Shown piece after piece: positions 8,976-18,853 of a stretch of 64,000 nt of DNA; position 1 is the first letter of the stretch, and every line of letters starts with the position of its first letter. Below the pieces are notes generated by a model. That model ran no database searches. It worked only from the letters and a program-made list of their open reading frames with translations, and was not told the DNA's origin. Both the position numbers and the translations under genes were made by a program. The stretch is from an uncultured Lachnospiraceae bacterium (GTDB taxonomy: Bacteria; Bacillota; Clostridia; Lachnospirales; Lachnospiraceae). The stretch is from contig CANRNJ010000004.1 in assembly GCA_947631955.1 (NCBI GenBank), positions 145,329-209,328 of the forward strand. Reading direction: 5' to 3'.

Positions 8976-10532
8976 TTATGATTTCTCTTCGTGATATTCT
9001 TTTTCCGTATTCACATTCCATATGTTATCTTTATTGTCGATGCCGTTCAGGATGTTCTTGACCGTTTCAAACGAAGTCATCATGGAATGGTCGATGTTGT
9101 TATAGCGGTGCTGCCCGTTGCGTCCTACGCAATAGAGATTATCGATGCTTTTCAGATAATCTATGAGCGTGTCGATCTCCTTGTAAGTATCGAAATAGGC
9201 CGGATATGCTTTCTTGACGGATTCCGAATGAGTGTCGAGCACATCCTCTTTACTGCCGATCAGCCCCATTTTGATCATTTCCGAAATGCCGAAGGCGGAA
9301 AACTCTTCTTCCGACATGTTCCAGAGGGTATCCCCCTCGCTGCAGAAGTATTCCAGTCCGATCCATACGGTATGCTCCAGATCGACGACCATATAAGGGG
9401 ACCAGTTGTTGTATATCTGGAACCGGCCGACCTGTACCGTGCGGTCATGGACATAGATCCAGTTATCCGGAACGATATTTCCGATCGTCTTTATCTTGGT
9501 CTTGTTCGGAAGATCCAGTCTGCGGATCAATACGCCAAGCGTCCGGTAATCGCGATAAGGCAGTCCGGCTGCGATAGCCGCTTCTTTGGCGGGAACGTCA
9601 TTCATGCCGCCCACCAGATCCTTAAGAGGCATGGAGGAAATAAAAATGTCGCCCTCCGCTCTGACCGGCTGGCCGTCTGTTTCATAGGTCAGCGAAACGA
9701 TATGGTTGTCCGCATTTTTTTCTATGGCGGTCACTTTACAGCCGGTCTGGATGACACCGCCCATTTTCCGGATCTCTTCGGCGGTCACGTCCCACAGCTG
9801 GCCGGGACCGAGTTTCGGATAGCTGAAAGATTCGATCAGCGAAGTTTCCACATGACGGTTTTTTGCGCCGGGAAGCATCTTGCCGAACATATCTTTGATA
9901 ATGGCAAACACGGAAAGCCCTTTGGCGCGCTGCGCGCCCCAGCTTGGATCGATCTCTCTGGGATGGCGTCCCCAAAGATTTTCCGTATAGCGCTCAAAAA
10001 ATATGGAGTAAAGTTTACGGCCGAAACGATTGATATAGAAATCTTCCAAAGAATTTTCTTTTCGTTTGTGCACGACGGAGGCAAGATAACTGAAACCGGC
10101 GGCAATATCCGTAGCCAAGCCCAAATTGGCGAAAGTTTCCCATTTCAGGCTGATAGGATAGTCAAAGAATTTCTGATCATAATATATGCGGGACACCCGG
10201 TTCCTCTTCAGCATGACCCGGTCTTCCTTTTCGGGATCCGGGCCCCCTTTGGCAAGGGGTACATCTCTGGACAGCGCAATGTCGTCGTAAGCCGGACTTC
10301 CCTGAAGGGGGAGCATATCGTTCCACCATTTGTTTACTTCCGGCACTTTGGAGAAAAAGCGGTGTCCGCCCATATCCATCCGGTTGCCTTTATAATTGAC
10401 GGTCTTCGAGATACCGCCCATGGCATCGCTCTCTTCTAAGACCGTCACGTCATAGTCTTTTCCGTGTTTCAACAATTCGTATGCGGCGGTAAGACCTGCG
10501 GGGCCTGCGCCGATAACATAAACTTTTTTCAT
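8976..10532 (-). CDS. FAD-dependent oxidoreductase, UDP-galactopyranose-mutase-like
   Basis: Starts [21 protein letters not shown], with the Gly-x-Gly-x-x-Gly dinucleotide-binding motif at residues 8-13. It is 518 aa, and the GGISKT and GGHRFFSK segments are seen in the UDP-galactopyranose mutase/protoporphyrinogen-oxidase-like amine oxidase group. The start at 10532 is preferred because GAGG lies 6 nt upstream; an in-frame GTG four codons earlier is less likely. In glycan loci such proteins interconvert pyranose and furanose nucleotide sugars or oxidise sugar intermediates. A classical Glf is shorter (about 370 aa), so the exact reaction is uncertain. Confidence 0.8.
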   Translation of the reverse strand: MKKVYVIGAGPAGLTAAYELLKHGKDYDVTVLEESDAMGGISKTVNYKGNRMDMGGHRFFSKVPEVNKWWNDMLPLQGSPAYDDIALSRDVPLAKGGPDPEKEDRVMLKRNRVSRIYYDQKFFDYPISLKWETFANLGLATDIAAGFSYLASVVHKRKENSLEDFYINRFGRKLYSIFFERYTENLWGRHPREIDPSWGAQRAKGLSVFAIIKDMFGKMLPGAKNRHVETSLIESFSYPKLGPGQLWDVTAEEIRKMGGVIQTGCKVTAIEKNADNHIVSLTYETDGQPVRAEGDIFISSMPLKDLVGGMNDVPAKEAAIAAGLPYRDYRTLGVLIRRLDLPNKTKIKTIGNIVPDNWIYVHDRTVQVGRFQIYNNWSPYMVVDLEHTVWIGLEYFCSEGDTLWNMSEEEFSAFGISEMIKMGLIGSKEDVLDTHSESVKKAYPAYFDTYKEIDTLIDYLKSIDNLYCVGRNGQHRYNNIDHSMMTSFETVKNILNGIDNKDNIWNVNTEKEYHEEKS

Positions 10533-10726
10533 CGAGTACCTCACATCCGGCCAGCCGCATGAAGAACGGAACCGACCGTTAATAACGTTAATAGTGTATC
10601 ACATTTGCGGGAAAATGTACAGTGTGGTATACTGACTCCAGAATCTGTCCGCTGCGCGGCCGTCGTGCCGCACATGCAAAGATTCTGCCGTTACCGGATC
10701 GTACATTGTTTCAAAGAGGGTATCGT

Positions 10727-11854
10727 ATGTTTCATGTTCTTGGTTTGCTGTTCTGGCTCGTTGTCATACCGTTTTGTATCGGGCTGATACCGGCCGGTTT
10801 TCTGCCGGAGGAAAAGAGAAGGCCCGGCGTTGTGCTGCTGGCGGGATATTTCCTTATGTGGTCGTTGTTTGAAGCGGCGGCCATACCGGCGGTGTTATGG
10901 GTTAAGTACGAAAATTTTAAGACGGCCTCGGCCTGTTTTATGATCGTCAGTATCGTGTGCGCGGCGGCGGGCCTTTGGACCGCAGTACGCAGGGAGAAAA
11001 CAAAACGGGCCGTTCCTTCCCTGAGCGGCGTGAAAGCGCGTTTGGGGCTGCTTTCGCCCGCTGAGCGGATAGAGTGGGCGGTGTTTTTTGTGCTTCTGGG
11101 CGTGCAGCTGTATATGGCGGCGGCTTATACATCCTTTGACGGTGACGACGCTTTTTATGTCGTGGAGTCGTTGATCGCGCAGCAGGCGGACGTGATGTAC
11201 CGTATCCTGCCTTATACGGGCAGGAGTACGACTCTGGATATACGGCATGCGCTCGCCGCGTTTCCGATGTGGGTGGCTTATGCGGCGGTCAAGAGCGATA
11301 TCCATGCGACCGTCATGTCCCATCTCGTGATGCCGTTTGTACTGATCCCGTTGAGTTATCTGGTCTATTATGAGATCGGACGGGTTCTGTTTGTCCGCAG
11401 CAGAGAGCCTGCAGGCGGGACGGATACCGTATTTTACAGGGAGAATCTGCCGATCTTTATGATTATCATGGCCTTTTTTCAGATCTTCGGGAACGTGTCG
11501 ATCTATACGAATGAAACCTTTTTTCTGACCCGGACATGGCAGGGCAAGGCGGCGGCAGGCAGTATCGTGATCCCGGCGCTGCTCTGGGCCGTTCTGGAGA
11601 TATACGAAGGAGAAAAGACGCGCCGCCGGGATCCCGGATCGTGGATGCTGTTGGTATGCGTCAATATGACGGCAGGGCTGTGCAGTTCCATTGCGGTATT
11701 TCTTGTGAGCATGCTGATGGCGGTAACGGCTCTGTGTCTTGCGGCGGTTGAAAGAGATCTTAAGATCCTTTTCAAGATGGCCGCGGCCTGTATTCCAAAC
11801 ATGATCTATATGGCGATCTATGCGGTCTGGTCGTACAGCCATCCGCTGATATGA
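10727..11854 (+). CDS. Polytopic membrane protein, DUF6077/GT-C-like
   Basis: A 375-aa protein with about eight hydrophobic segments. The external loop contains TSFDGDDAFYVVESL, an Asp-Asp motif like the loop-1 motif of GT-C glycosyltransferases. The start at 10727 has AGAGGG 6 nt upstream. The protein stops right after a membrane segment, and the next gene begins 68 nt later in another frame with more membrane segments and a soluble tail. The pair could therefore be two subunits or a split form of one ~630-aa GT-C-like enzyme. DUF6077 is my best recollection and is not verified. Confidence 0.65.
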   Translation: MFHVLGLLFWLVVIPFCIGLIPAGFLPEEKRRPGVVLLAGYFLMWSLFEAAAIPAVLWVKYENFKTASACFMIVSIVCAAAGLWTAVRREKTKRAVPSLSGVKARLGLLSPAERIEWAVFFVLLGVQLYMAAAYTSFDGDDAFYVVESLIAQQADVMYRILPYTGRSTTLDIRHALAAFPMWVAYAAVKSDIHATVMSHLVMPFVLIPLSYLVYYEIGRVLFVRSREPAGGTDTVFYRENLPIFMIIMAFFQIFGNVSIYTNETFFLTRTWQGKAAAGSIVIPALLWAVLEIYEGEKTRRRDPGSWMLLVCVNMTAGLCSSIAVFLVSMLMAVTALCLAAVERDLKILFKMAAACIPNMIYMAIYAVWSYSHPLI

Positions 11855-11922
11855 TTTCGGCATGTCTGACGGAAGCAGATCACATCGTCCGGCGCAGCAG
11901 CCCGGCACAACAGGAGTAGTCT

Positions 11923-12702
11923 ATGTGGGGTATCTTTTTAGAGAGCGTGGTAATTTTCAAAAATTATATGGGATTTGATCAGCACGGATATCTTGCGGGC
12001 ATTTATCTTTTCATGCTTCTGTATCTGTGGCTGACGGAAAAAGACAAAAGGATAAAGGCGGTTTTGGTCTACGCGCCGACGCTGATCCTGCTGTTGTTTT
12101 TCTGTCCTCTGTTCCGCAGAGTGTTCGTAGCACTGGTGGATGATTCAGGGATATATTACAGACTGCTGTGGCTTCTGCAGATGAGTCTGGTGAGCGCTTA
12201 CGGCATGATCAAATTGTGCGGCAGACACCGCCGGATCGGCCTTGCGTTCATGTGCGCGGCAATCGTGGTCTGCGGTAATTTCGTATATGACAGCGAGTAT
12301 ATTACCAAGGCGGAAAACGTCTATCATCTGCCTCAGGAGGCCATCGATATCGTGGACCGGATCGAACCGGAACAGGGAAGGATCACCGTGTTGTTCCCGG
12401 CTGATCTCATCTATTTCGTGCGCCAATACAGTACCAACATCGAACTCCCCTACGGCCGGGAGATGCTCATCGCCGGGTGGGACTACGGAAACGATATGTA
12501 TACGGCGATGGAAGAAGCGGAAGTGATACAGACGGATTCTTTCGTGGAACTTGCGCGGACATATCCGTGTGCGTATATCGTGCTGAAAGAGGAGAGAAAA
12601 CTGGAAGAGCCCCTGACCGATTACGGATATGACCTGTGCGGACAGGTAGGGGAATATCTGATCTATAAAGATATGGAAACGGATATCACCGGCGCGCCGT
12701 AA
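11923..12702 (+). CDS. Membrane protein with soluble C-terminal domain, unknown function
   Basis: A 259-aa protein with about four membrane segments in the first 125 residues and a soluble tail of about 130 residues. AGGAG 6 nt before the ATG argues for independent translation. The tail's charged pattern is reminiscent of the soluble tails of large membrane glycosyltransferases. It follows the DUF6077/GT-C-like gene and probably acts with it. I do not recognise the family with certainty. Confidence 0.65.
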   Translation: MWGIFLESVVIFKNYMGFDQHGYLAGIYLFMLLYLWLTEKDKRIKAVLVYAPTLILLLFFCPLFRRVFVALVDDSGIYYRLLWLLQMSLVSAYGMIKLCGRHRRIGLAFMCAAIVVCGNFVYDSEYITKAENVYHLPQEAIDIVDRIEPEQGRITVLFPADLIYFVRQYSTNIELPYGREMLIAGWDYGNDMYTAMEEAEVIQTDSFVELARTYPCAYIVLKEERKLEEPLTDYGYDLCGQVGEYLIYKDMETDITGAP

Positions 12703-12784
12703 AGGCACGCCGGATAAAGCGCACGCATTGACCGGAGCAGGATATGAGATATTCCGCGGCCCGGTCAGACCGGAACCGGACGCC

Positions 12785-13828
12785 CTATTGATCCCCGTCG
12801 GGATCGGGAAAGATACATTCCTGAAATCTTTGGGCGAGCAGTTCGCGGCCGGCGTCGTTAAAGTGGATATAGTCGGTCATATAATCCAGATAATTGTCTT
12901 CGTTGACGGCACCGTAGAAATTGTCGATGAACGAAACACCGCAATCCATGCAGGTGTCCAGTTCTTTCTGCAGATAGTGGCTGATCGTTCCGTTGCCCAG
13001 ATCTGCCCGGTCGCCGTTTTGGTAGTTGCCCTCATCGTTGATAGAGTGGCAGAAGGTGTGTGACATCACAACGATGCGGATATGCGGATAAGCTTCCTGA
13101 ATCGCCGTGATACCTGCTCTTAACGCTCCGGTATAGGTTATGATGTCATAGGGCGCATTGGGGTCGTCGCAGGGGCGTTTGTTGATATAATCGCTGGCGT
13201 CGTACATGATGCAGAGCACGTCGATGCTGTTCATGTCAAGAGATTTCAGCATGGCAGCGGTGTCCTGAATGACGGGGTTGCTGCTGAATTCAGCGGCGTG
13301 GTCTATCTGGGCGAAGTCACCTGTCGCAAGACTCCTGGCTATATAGGAGAAGGAAAAAGCGTCCAACATGTACCAGTCATAGTAAGTCGGGTTTAATGCC
13401 GATATGGTAGTGCCGGTAACGGAACCGTTGTAAACGACGGCGCCGGTCTTGGCCGCGATCTGTTCCGCAAGTCCGCCCTCTCCCTGATCCAGTGAAAAAG
13501 GATCGTCGCCGAGGCAGAGGATAGTGGTAACTCCGTCGTCTTCATGGCCTTCCAGATTCTCAGGCAGCAGGGGAATAATATAATCCAACACCTCGACGTC
13601 GAAATCCGTTGTCTGATAGTTCGGATCGTAATCCGACGGCACGCCTTTGTTCCATTTATATAATTTGAAGGCGGCATAACCTATGATCAATACGATAAAG
13701 CACAGCAGCAGGAGATGGATGTTGATATGAAAATGTCTGCCCTGTGTTTCTGATCCCCGCTCCGCGTCATCCTCGGAAAGGGTGATATCCTCGACCGGCT
13801 GGTCTTGTTCTGTCTGTTTCGGTTTCAT
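12785..13828 (-). CDS. SGNH-like membrane-anchored protein with altered nucleophile
   Basis: A 347-aa protein: an acidic cytoplasmic start, one membrane anchor at about residues 37-58, then an external SGNH-like domain. The block V pair is present (DYIHFNDAG), but the block I GDS motif reads GDDPF, with Asp109 where the catalytic Ser is expected; block III reads YDASDY and not GxND. It may be a non-catalytic SGNH relative (binding or scaffold), or Ser112 nearby may substitute. AAGGAG 6 nt upstream supports the start at 13828. It is convergent with the preceding membrane-protein gene. Confidence 0.75.
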   Translation of the reverse strand: MKPKQTEQDQPVEDITLSEDDAERGSETQGRHFHINIHLLLLCFIVLIIGYAAFKLYKWNKGVPSDYDPNYQTTDFDVEVLDYIIPLLPENLEGHEDDGVTTILCLGDDPFSLDQGEGGLAEQIAAKTGAVVYNGSVTGTTISALNPTYYDWYMLDAFSFSYIARSLATGDFAQIDHAAEFSSNPVIQDTAAMLKSLDMNSIDVLCIMYDASDYINKRPCDDPNAPYDIITYTGALRAGITAIQEAYPHIRIVVMSHTFCHSINDEGNYQNGDRADLGNGTISHYLQKELDTCMDCGVSFIDNFYGAVNEDNYLDYMTDYIHFNDAGRELLAQRFQECIFPDPDGDQ

Positions 13829-14011
13829 TTGCTTCTCCTTCTTGTCTTTTTGAGATCGCATGCGGATCCTCTCTCGCCGTGGCCGGATAGGCGGGCCGGG
13901 AATCTTTGTTGACCGATCCTGATCATGCTTTGATTATTTTACTATGAAATCTCATAAAAATCCATGGATTCTTTATTTTTAATAAATTTTTAGGTTTTAC
14001 GGCATGAAAAT

Positions 14012-14044
14012 GGGAGTATCCCTGATCGTTCCGGAGATACTCCC
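14012..14044 (-). terminator. Stem-loop terminator for the zinc-ribbon gene
   Basis: A 9-bp perfect stem (14012-14020 with 14036-14044) lies 22 nt past the stop of the minus-strand zinc-ribbon gene; on that strand it is followed by an ATTTTC tract. Confidence 0.6.
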
Positions 14045-14066
14045 GCGCAAAAGCGTCGTGTGAAAG

Positions 14067-14390
14067 TCAAACCATAGGCACGGCGTTATCCAAAGGAGGT
14101 CTGTCTGCCATCGGATACGTTATGATCGTGGTCTGAGGGAACTGCTCATGCAGTTCCTTGTACCATTTACTGTATTTGTACATACGGTATGTAGTACTCA
14201 GACTCTGGAGCTGATCCTCGTCCGCACAGCAGCTGTTCAGCTGTTCCCGTTCGCTCATGTCCATGGTTACATAATCCATGTAAGTGATCTTCAATTCCGT
14301 GATCCGCTCATGGCATCTGGGACATTGCTGCTTGTGCCCGTTCAGCATATAGACCCGTTGACAACGCTTACAGTAGTGCATGTACATCAT
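14067..14390 (-). CDS. Small zinc-ribbon protein, unknown function
   Basis: A 107-aa protein with two CxxC pairs (CKRC and CPRC) in the first 25 residues, forming a likely zinc ribbon, followed by a mostly helical region with no recognisable family. AGGGG lies 8 nt before the first ATG; a second Met directly follows and a third is two codons on, so the exact start could be 14390, 14387 or 14381. It is a single-gene unit between two convergent or divergent neighbours and has its own stem-loop terminator. Confidence 0.7.
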   Translation of the reverse strand: MMYMHYCKRCQRVYMLNGHKQQCPRCHERITELKITYMDYVTMDMSEREQLNSCCADEDQLQSLSTTYRMYKYSKWYKELHEQFPQTTIITYPMADRPPLDNAVPMV

Positions 14391-14711
14391 AGTGAATTCC
14401 CCTTTTCTGATTAAAATGATTGTTGAAATTGTAAGGTTGCACTTGTATTGTGTCAGTTATGGAAAATAAAGTCAAGCGTATTTTAACGGAATATGGCGCT
14501 TTAAGCGATGTTAAATATCGCGTAAAAGAACAAATATTATGTAAATCATACGAAATTCGGAAGAAATGCAAACATCCTTGATGTTGACGCAGTTGTATGA
14601 TATAATATTACAGAATTGTTAAAAAATAAGGGTTTACATAAGGTATATGTCTGCCGCATGAGGCGGGCAGGCGGTCCGCGGCGGTCTGTGCGGATCCAAA
14701 ACGGAGGACGA
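14391..14711. other. 321-bp intergenic region with divergent promoters
   Basis: An AT-rich stretch between the minus-strand zinc-ribbon gene and the plus-strand GH25 gene. It contains the candidate plus-strand promoter at 14578-14606 and must also hold the start signals of the minus-strand gene. I see no further gene in it. Confidence 0.6.
14578..14606 (+). promoter_or_regulatory. Candidate sigma-A promoter for the GH25/rml cluster
   Basis: TTGATG (14578-14583), a 17-nt spacer and a perfect TATAAT (14601-14606) lie 105 nt before the start of the first GH25 gene. This would drive the long plus-strand glycan cluster. Confidence 0.65.
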
Positions 14712-17702
14712 ATGAAAGAGAATAAGAACGGCAGCAAAAAGAAGGCAACGAAGGGATTGTCTTTTGAGGATCTTCTTGACGATGAGAGGTTTGATGAAGA
14801 GGACGAGGACAGCGTTACGGATGATACGCTGGAGTTTTTGTGCCTTGACGATGAGATGGCGGAGAGCCGTCAGGATCAGCGCGGGGCGGCTTCTGATCAG
14901 CGGAAAGCGTCCGCACGGCAGTATGAAGACGAGGACGAAGATTACGGGGACGACCGTGAAGATTATGAAGACGACGAGGACGATGAGGAAGATTACGAAG
15001 ACGATTATTACGAAGATGAAGAAGACTATGACGAGGACGAGGACTACGACGACGAAGAAGAGTATGATTACGATGATGGCCGCGGCGGTCTGCTGGTAAG
15101 GTTCAAACGTTATCTGACGCAGATCAGCACTCTGGATATGATCGTAGCGATGCTGGGGCTTGTTGTGATCGCAGGCGCTGTCGTTTCCGGTTCTCTGTAT
15201 GTCAATGCCAAAAGCGTTGCCAGACAGGTCGAAACGTTCGCATCTGTAGGAGAACAGGTGGAAGGCATATCCGTGATCGGAGAGAGCGGGCTTGTGGCGG
15301 TGTCCGAGTCGGCGAGGCTGGCGTCCATGATCGACATGGAGGAAACGGAAGAAGGAGAAGGAGGAGAGGTTGAGGCTGTTCAGCCGGAGGAAGAGGAAAC
15401 CAAGCGGATCGAAGTGACGGTGAATCTGACTTCCGTACAGTCCGATCTGAAGATCAAGTTTGTTAATAAGGCGAGCGGCAAGCTGATCGGCGGCGTGCCG
15501 TTTGAGGTGGATGTGTCCAACGGCCAGCAGTCGTTTGGATTGAAGGATGAAGATAAAGACGGCATTATATATCAGACAGGAATCAGCGCGGGGACCTATC
15601 AGGTGACGGCGGTGCCTTTCAAAGAAGGAGAGTTTGAGAGTTATGTGCTGCCTGCCGCGTCCACGAGCGTTAAAGTCACGGACACTATCGCCTATAAAAA
15701 AGTAGAGGTTGAGGATGAAGTCAAGACGGAAGCGGAGGTCAATGCGGCGGTCGAAGATACCGCCAAGCAGGATACCGTGGAGGAATCCACGCTTCAGAAT
15801 ACGGTCGAGTGGGTAGAATCGACCCGGACCACGCTTAACGAGGATGAAAATTATCAGGAAATAGGAAAAGATATGATACCTGATCCGGCTTCAATCAGCG
15901 CGGCCGGCGGTTTTAGAAAGATCGTGGAAACCGGGGATCCGGGCGGGACGCAGACGCCGCAGCCGGCGTCGAACGAGCAGCCGCCGGACAACCAGACGCC
16001 TGTGACCGAACAGCCGGCGGATCAGGGAACTTCCACTCCGGAGCCAGAGCCGCAGCCACAGAGTAATCCCGAACCTGCTGCGGCAACGTGCATATGCACC
16101 GCGGACGATGTAAAATGTACGGCGGATCACATCAAACAGGGCTGTACCGTGTGCGCTGCGGATCCTTCCGCCTGTCCGGGGAAAGCCGCCGTGGAAACGG
16201 CTCCGCCCGTGCCGGTGTGCACATGCGACCCCAACGGAATAAAGTGTACTGCTGACAATAAGCAGAAAAGTGACTGCCCCGTATGCGCCGGTGATCCTGC
16301 ACAGTGCGTGGGCACGGTGGTACAACAGCCCCCTGCACAGCCTGCCGGTTATACGATAACGGCGGTCAGCTGCCCGTCGGTCATGACGGTCGGTTCGGCG
16401 GGACAGGCAACGGCGTCGATCTCTCCGGCAGGCGGCACTTTCATCTGGCTGAGCAGCGATCCGAATATCGTGTCGATCGACCCGAATACCGGCCTGATGA
16501 TAGCGAAAGCCATAGGAACCGTTTCCATAACGGCAGCATGTGACAACTCTTCCCAGTCGGCGTCTGTCACCGTGGAAAATGCCAAGTATACGGGGATCAC
16601 CCTGAGCGGAACGAATAAAGTCAGCGTGGGATCGATCGAACTGGTCTACGGACAGACTACGCCCGCAGGCGGTGCGATTACATGGTCGAGCAGCGATGAA
16701 CGGATCCTTAAGATCGAGGCCCAAAACGGTGAAACGGCTAATTTCAAAGGAATTGCGGAGGGTACTGCTATGGTCGTCGCACAGTGCGGCGAGGCTTCCG
16801 CGACGTGGACCGTTACGGTGGTGAACGGCAAAGCGGCCGACAACCAGACGAAGTTAAAAGACAAAAACGGTAATCAGGTCTATGTTATCAAGGACGGAAA
16901 GTATGTCGAGGCGACTTACGCCGATTATTATGTGGAAGGCATGAAATTCTATCTGCTGAAAGCCTCTTATTCCTACACCGGATGGCAGACGATAGACGGC
17001 AGCGTATACTTTTATGACAAAAACGGTAACTATGTAACGGGAGAACAGGTCATTCAGGGCGCCAAGTACACATTCGGCAGCGACGGCAGACTTTCTTCCG
17101 GGTCCGGTTCCATGGGGATCGATGTGTCCAAGTGGAACGGAAATATCGACTGGAACGCTGTCAAGAATTCCGGTGTATCCTTTGTCATTATCCGCTGCGG
17201 TTACAGAGGTTCCTCGACGGGTGCGCTCATAGAGGATCCGAAGTTCAGAAGCAACATCAAGGGGGCAAAAGCCGCAGGATTGAAAGTCGGACTGTACTTC
17301 TTCAGTCAGGCAGTCAATGAGGTGGAAGCGGTGGAAGAGGCGTCCATGGCGATCAGTCTGGCCAGCGGATATGGATTGAATTATCCGATCTTTCTGGATG
17401 TGGAGGCCAGCGGAGGCCGTGCGGACGGGGTGAGCAAGGAAACGCGGACCGCCGTGTGCAAAGCGTTCTGCGCCACAATACAGAATTCCGGTTATTCTAC
17501 CGGCATCTATGCCAATAAGACATGGCTTAACGATAAGATCGATGCCGGGAGCCTGACCGCGTATAAGATATGGCTGGCCCAGTACGCCAGCGCTCCGACG
17601 TACACGGCTACCCGGTATGATATGTGGCAGTATTCCTCCAAAGGAAAAGTCAGCGGTATCAGCGGAAACGTAGATATGAACATCAGTTACATGAGTTACT
17701 GA
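14712..17702 (+). CDS. Membrane-anchored multidomain GH25 muramidase
   Basis: A 996-aa protein. In order: a cytoplasmic region with an extreme Asp/Glu/Tyr tract (residues 71-122), one membrane anchor (about 142-164), a beta-rich Cna-B/SpaA-like domain, a Pro/Glu linker, two Cys-rich repeats of about 32 residues (each with CTAD and CxxC elements), two Big_2 Ig-like domains, wall-binding-type repeats, and a C-terminal GH25 lysozyme domain from residue 801. The catalytic Asp-x-Glu is Asp896 and Glu898 (FLDVEASG), so hydrolysis of N-acetylmuramic acid linkages is expected. The start at 14712 is fixed by GGAGG 4 nt upstream. It lies at the head of the rml genes, suggesting wall remodelling linked to glycan insertion. 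Confidence 0.92.
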   Translation: MKENKNGSKKKATKGLSFEDLLDDERFDEEDEDSVTDDTLEFLCLDDEMAESRQDQRGAASDQRKASARQYEDEDEDYGDDREDYEDDEDDEEDYEDDYYEDEEDYDEDEDYDDEEEYDYDDGRGGLLVRFKRYLTQISTLDMIVAMLGLVVIAGAVVSGSLYVNAKSVARQVETFASVGEQVEGISVIGESGLVAVSESARLASMIDMEETEEGEGGEVEAVQPEEEETKRIEVTVNLTSVQSDLKIKFVNKASGKLIGGVPFEVDVSNGQQSFGLKDEDKDGIIYQTGISAGTYQVTAVPFKEGEFESYVLPAASTSVKVTDTIAYKKVEVEDEVKTEAEVNAAVEDTAKQDTVEESTLQNTVEWVESTRTTLNEDENYQEIGKDMIPDPASISAAGGFRKIVETGDPGGTQTPQPASNEQPPDNQTPVTEQPADQGTSTPEPEPQPQSNPEPAAATCICTADDVKCTADHIKQGCTVCAADPSACPGKAAVETAPPVPVCTCDPNGIKCTADNKQKSDCPVCAGDPAQCVGTVVQQPPAQPAGYTITAVSCPSVMTVGSAGQATASISPAGGTFIWLSSDPNIVSIDPNTGLMIAKAIGTVSITAACDNSSQSASVTVENAKYTGITLSGTNKVSVGSIELVYGQTTPAGGAITWSSSDERILKIEAQNGETANFKGIAEGTAMVVAQCGEASATWTVTVVNGKAADNQTKLKDKNGNQVYVIKDGKYVEATYADYYVEGMKFYLLKASYSYTGWQTIDGSVYFYDKNGNYVTGEQVIQGAKYTFGSDGRLSSGSGSMGIDVSKWNGNIDWNAVKNSGVSFVIIRCGYRGSSTGALIEDPKFRSNIKGAKAAGLKVGLYFFSQAVNEVEAVEEASMAISLASGYGLNYPIFLDVEASGGRADGVSKETRTAVCKAFCATIQNSGYSTGIYANKTWLNDKIDAGSLTAYKIWLAQYASAPTYTATRYDMWQYSSKGKVSGISGNVDMNISYMSY

Positions 17703-17729
17703 TCATGTTTTGAAAGGATATAAAACAAT

Positions 17730-18809
17730 ATGAGAACTTATCTTGTGACGGGCGGGGCCGGTTTTATCGGCTCCAACTACATACACTATATGTTTGGCAA
17801 ATACGATAAGGAGATCCGGATCATCAATGTGGATGCGCTGACCTATGCGGGCAATCTGGAAAACCTTAAGGATCTTGAAGACAGAGATAATTATACGTTT
17901 GTCAAAGCAAACATCTGTGATAAAGAGGCGATCGCGCGTATCTTTGCGGAAAACGAGATCGACCGGGTGGTGCATTTCGCGGCGGAGAGCCATGTGGACC
18001 GAAGCATTAAGGATCCGGAGATCTTTGTACAGACCAATGTATTGGGTACGGCGGTGATGCTCAACTGCGCAAAGGCCGCATGGGAGCTGCCGGACGGAAG
18101 CTACAAGCCGGACAAGAAGTTCCTGCATGTTTCCACCGATGAAGTATACGGCTCACTGGAAGAAGACGGCGGGTATTTCTATGAAACGACTCCCTATGCC
18201 CCGCACAGTCCGTATTCGGCGAGCAAAGCCGGATCCGATATGCTTGTGAAGGCTTACATGGATACCTACAGATTTCCTGCGAATATCACCAACTGTTCCA
18301 ATAATTACGGCCCGTACCAGTTCCCGGAGAAGCTGATCCCGCTCATTATCAACAATGCCCTTCAGGGGAAGAAGCTCCCGGTCTATGGCGACGGCAAAAA
18401 TGTCCGTGACTGGCTGTATGTTGAGGATCATGCCAAAGCGATCGATATGGTTCAGGAAAAGGGAAGACTTTTTGAAACGTATAACGTCGGCGGTCATAAC
18501 GAAAAGCAGAATATCGAGATCATAAAGATCATTATCGAAACTCTGCGGGAAATGCTGCCGGAGGACGATCCGCGCAGAGAGCATGTCAGCGAGGATCTGA
18601 TCACTTATGTCGAAGACCGCAAAGGCCATGACAGGCGGTATGCGATCGCTCCGGACAAGATCAGATCGGAGATCGGATGGGAACCGGAAACGATGTTTAA
18701 AGAAGGGATCCGCCGCACGATCCGGTGGTTTTTTGAACACGAGGACTGGATGCGCAATGTCACAAGCGGTGATTATCAGAAGTATTATGAGGAGATGTAC
18801 AAGCAGTAA
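17730..18809 (+). CDS. rmlB: dTDP-glucose 4,6-dehydratase
   Basis: A 359-aa extended SDR protein with the NAD-binding motif [11 protein letters not shown] at the N terminus, the STDEVYGSL segment and the catalytic Tyr-x-x-x-Lys in [11 protein letters not shown]. It converts dTDP-glucose to dTDP-4-keto-6-deoxyglucose, the second step of dTDP-L-rhamnose synthesis. It starts 27 nt after the GH25 stop, with AAAGGA upstream. rmlA follows after 44 nt and rmlC after a second GH25 gene, so rhamnose supply for the polysaccharide is the clear role. Confidence 0.95.
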   Translation: MRTYLVTGGAGFIGSNYIHYMFGKYDKEIRIINVDALTYAGNLENLKDLEDRDNYTFVKANICDKEAIARIFAENEIDRVVHFAAESHVDRSIKDPEIFVQTNVLGTAVMLNCAKAAWELPDGSYKPDKKFLHVSTDEVYGSLEEDGGYFYETTPYAPHSPYSASKAGSDMLVKAYMDTYRFPANITNCSNNYGPYQFPEKLIPLIINNALQGKKLPVYGDGKNVRDWLYVEDHAKAIDMVQEKGRLFETYNVGGHNEKQNIEIIKIIIETLREMLPEDDPRREHVSEDLITYVEDRKGHDRRYAIAPDKIRSEIGWEPETMFKEGIRRTIRWFFEHEDWMRNVTSGDYQKYYEEMYKQ

Positions 18810-18853
18810 CGGACGGCGGAAGGCCGCACGGCTGTTTGAGATCGGAGGACAAC

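Noticed and set aside
8991..10439. A 482-codon plus-strand open frame opposite the FAD oxidoreductase
   Set aside because: Shadow of the minus-strand gene, which has an unmistakable dinucleotide-binding motif and a ribosome site.
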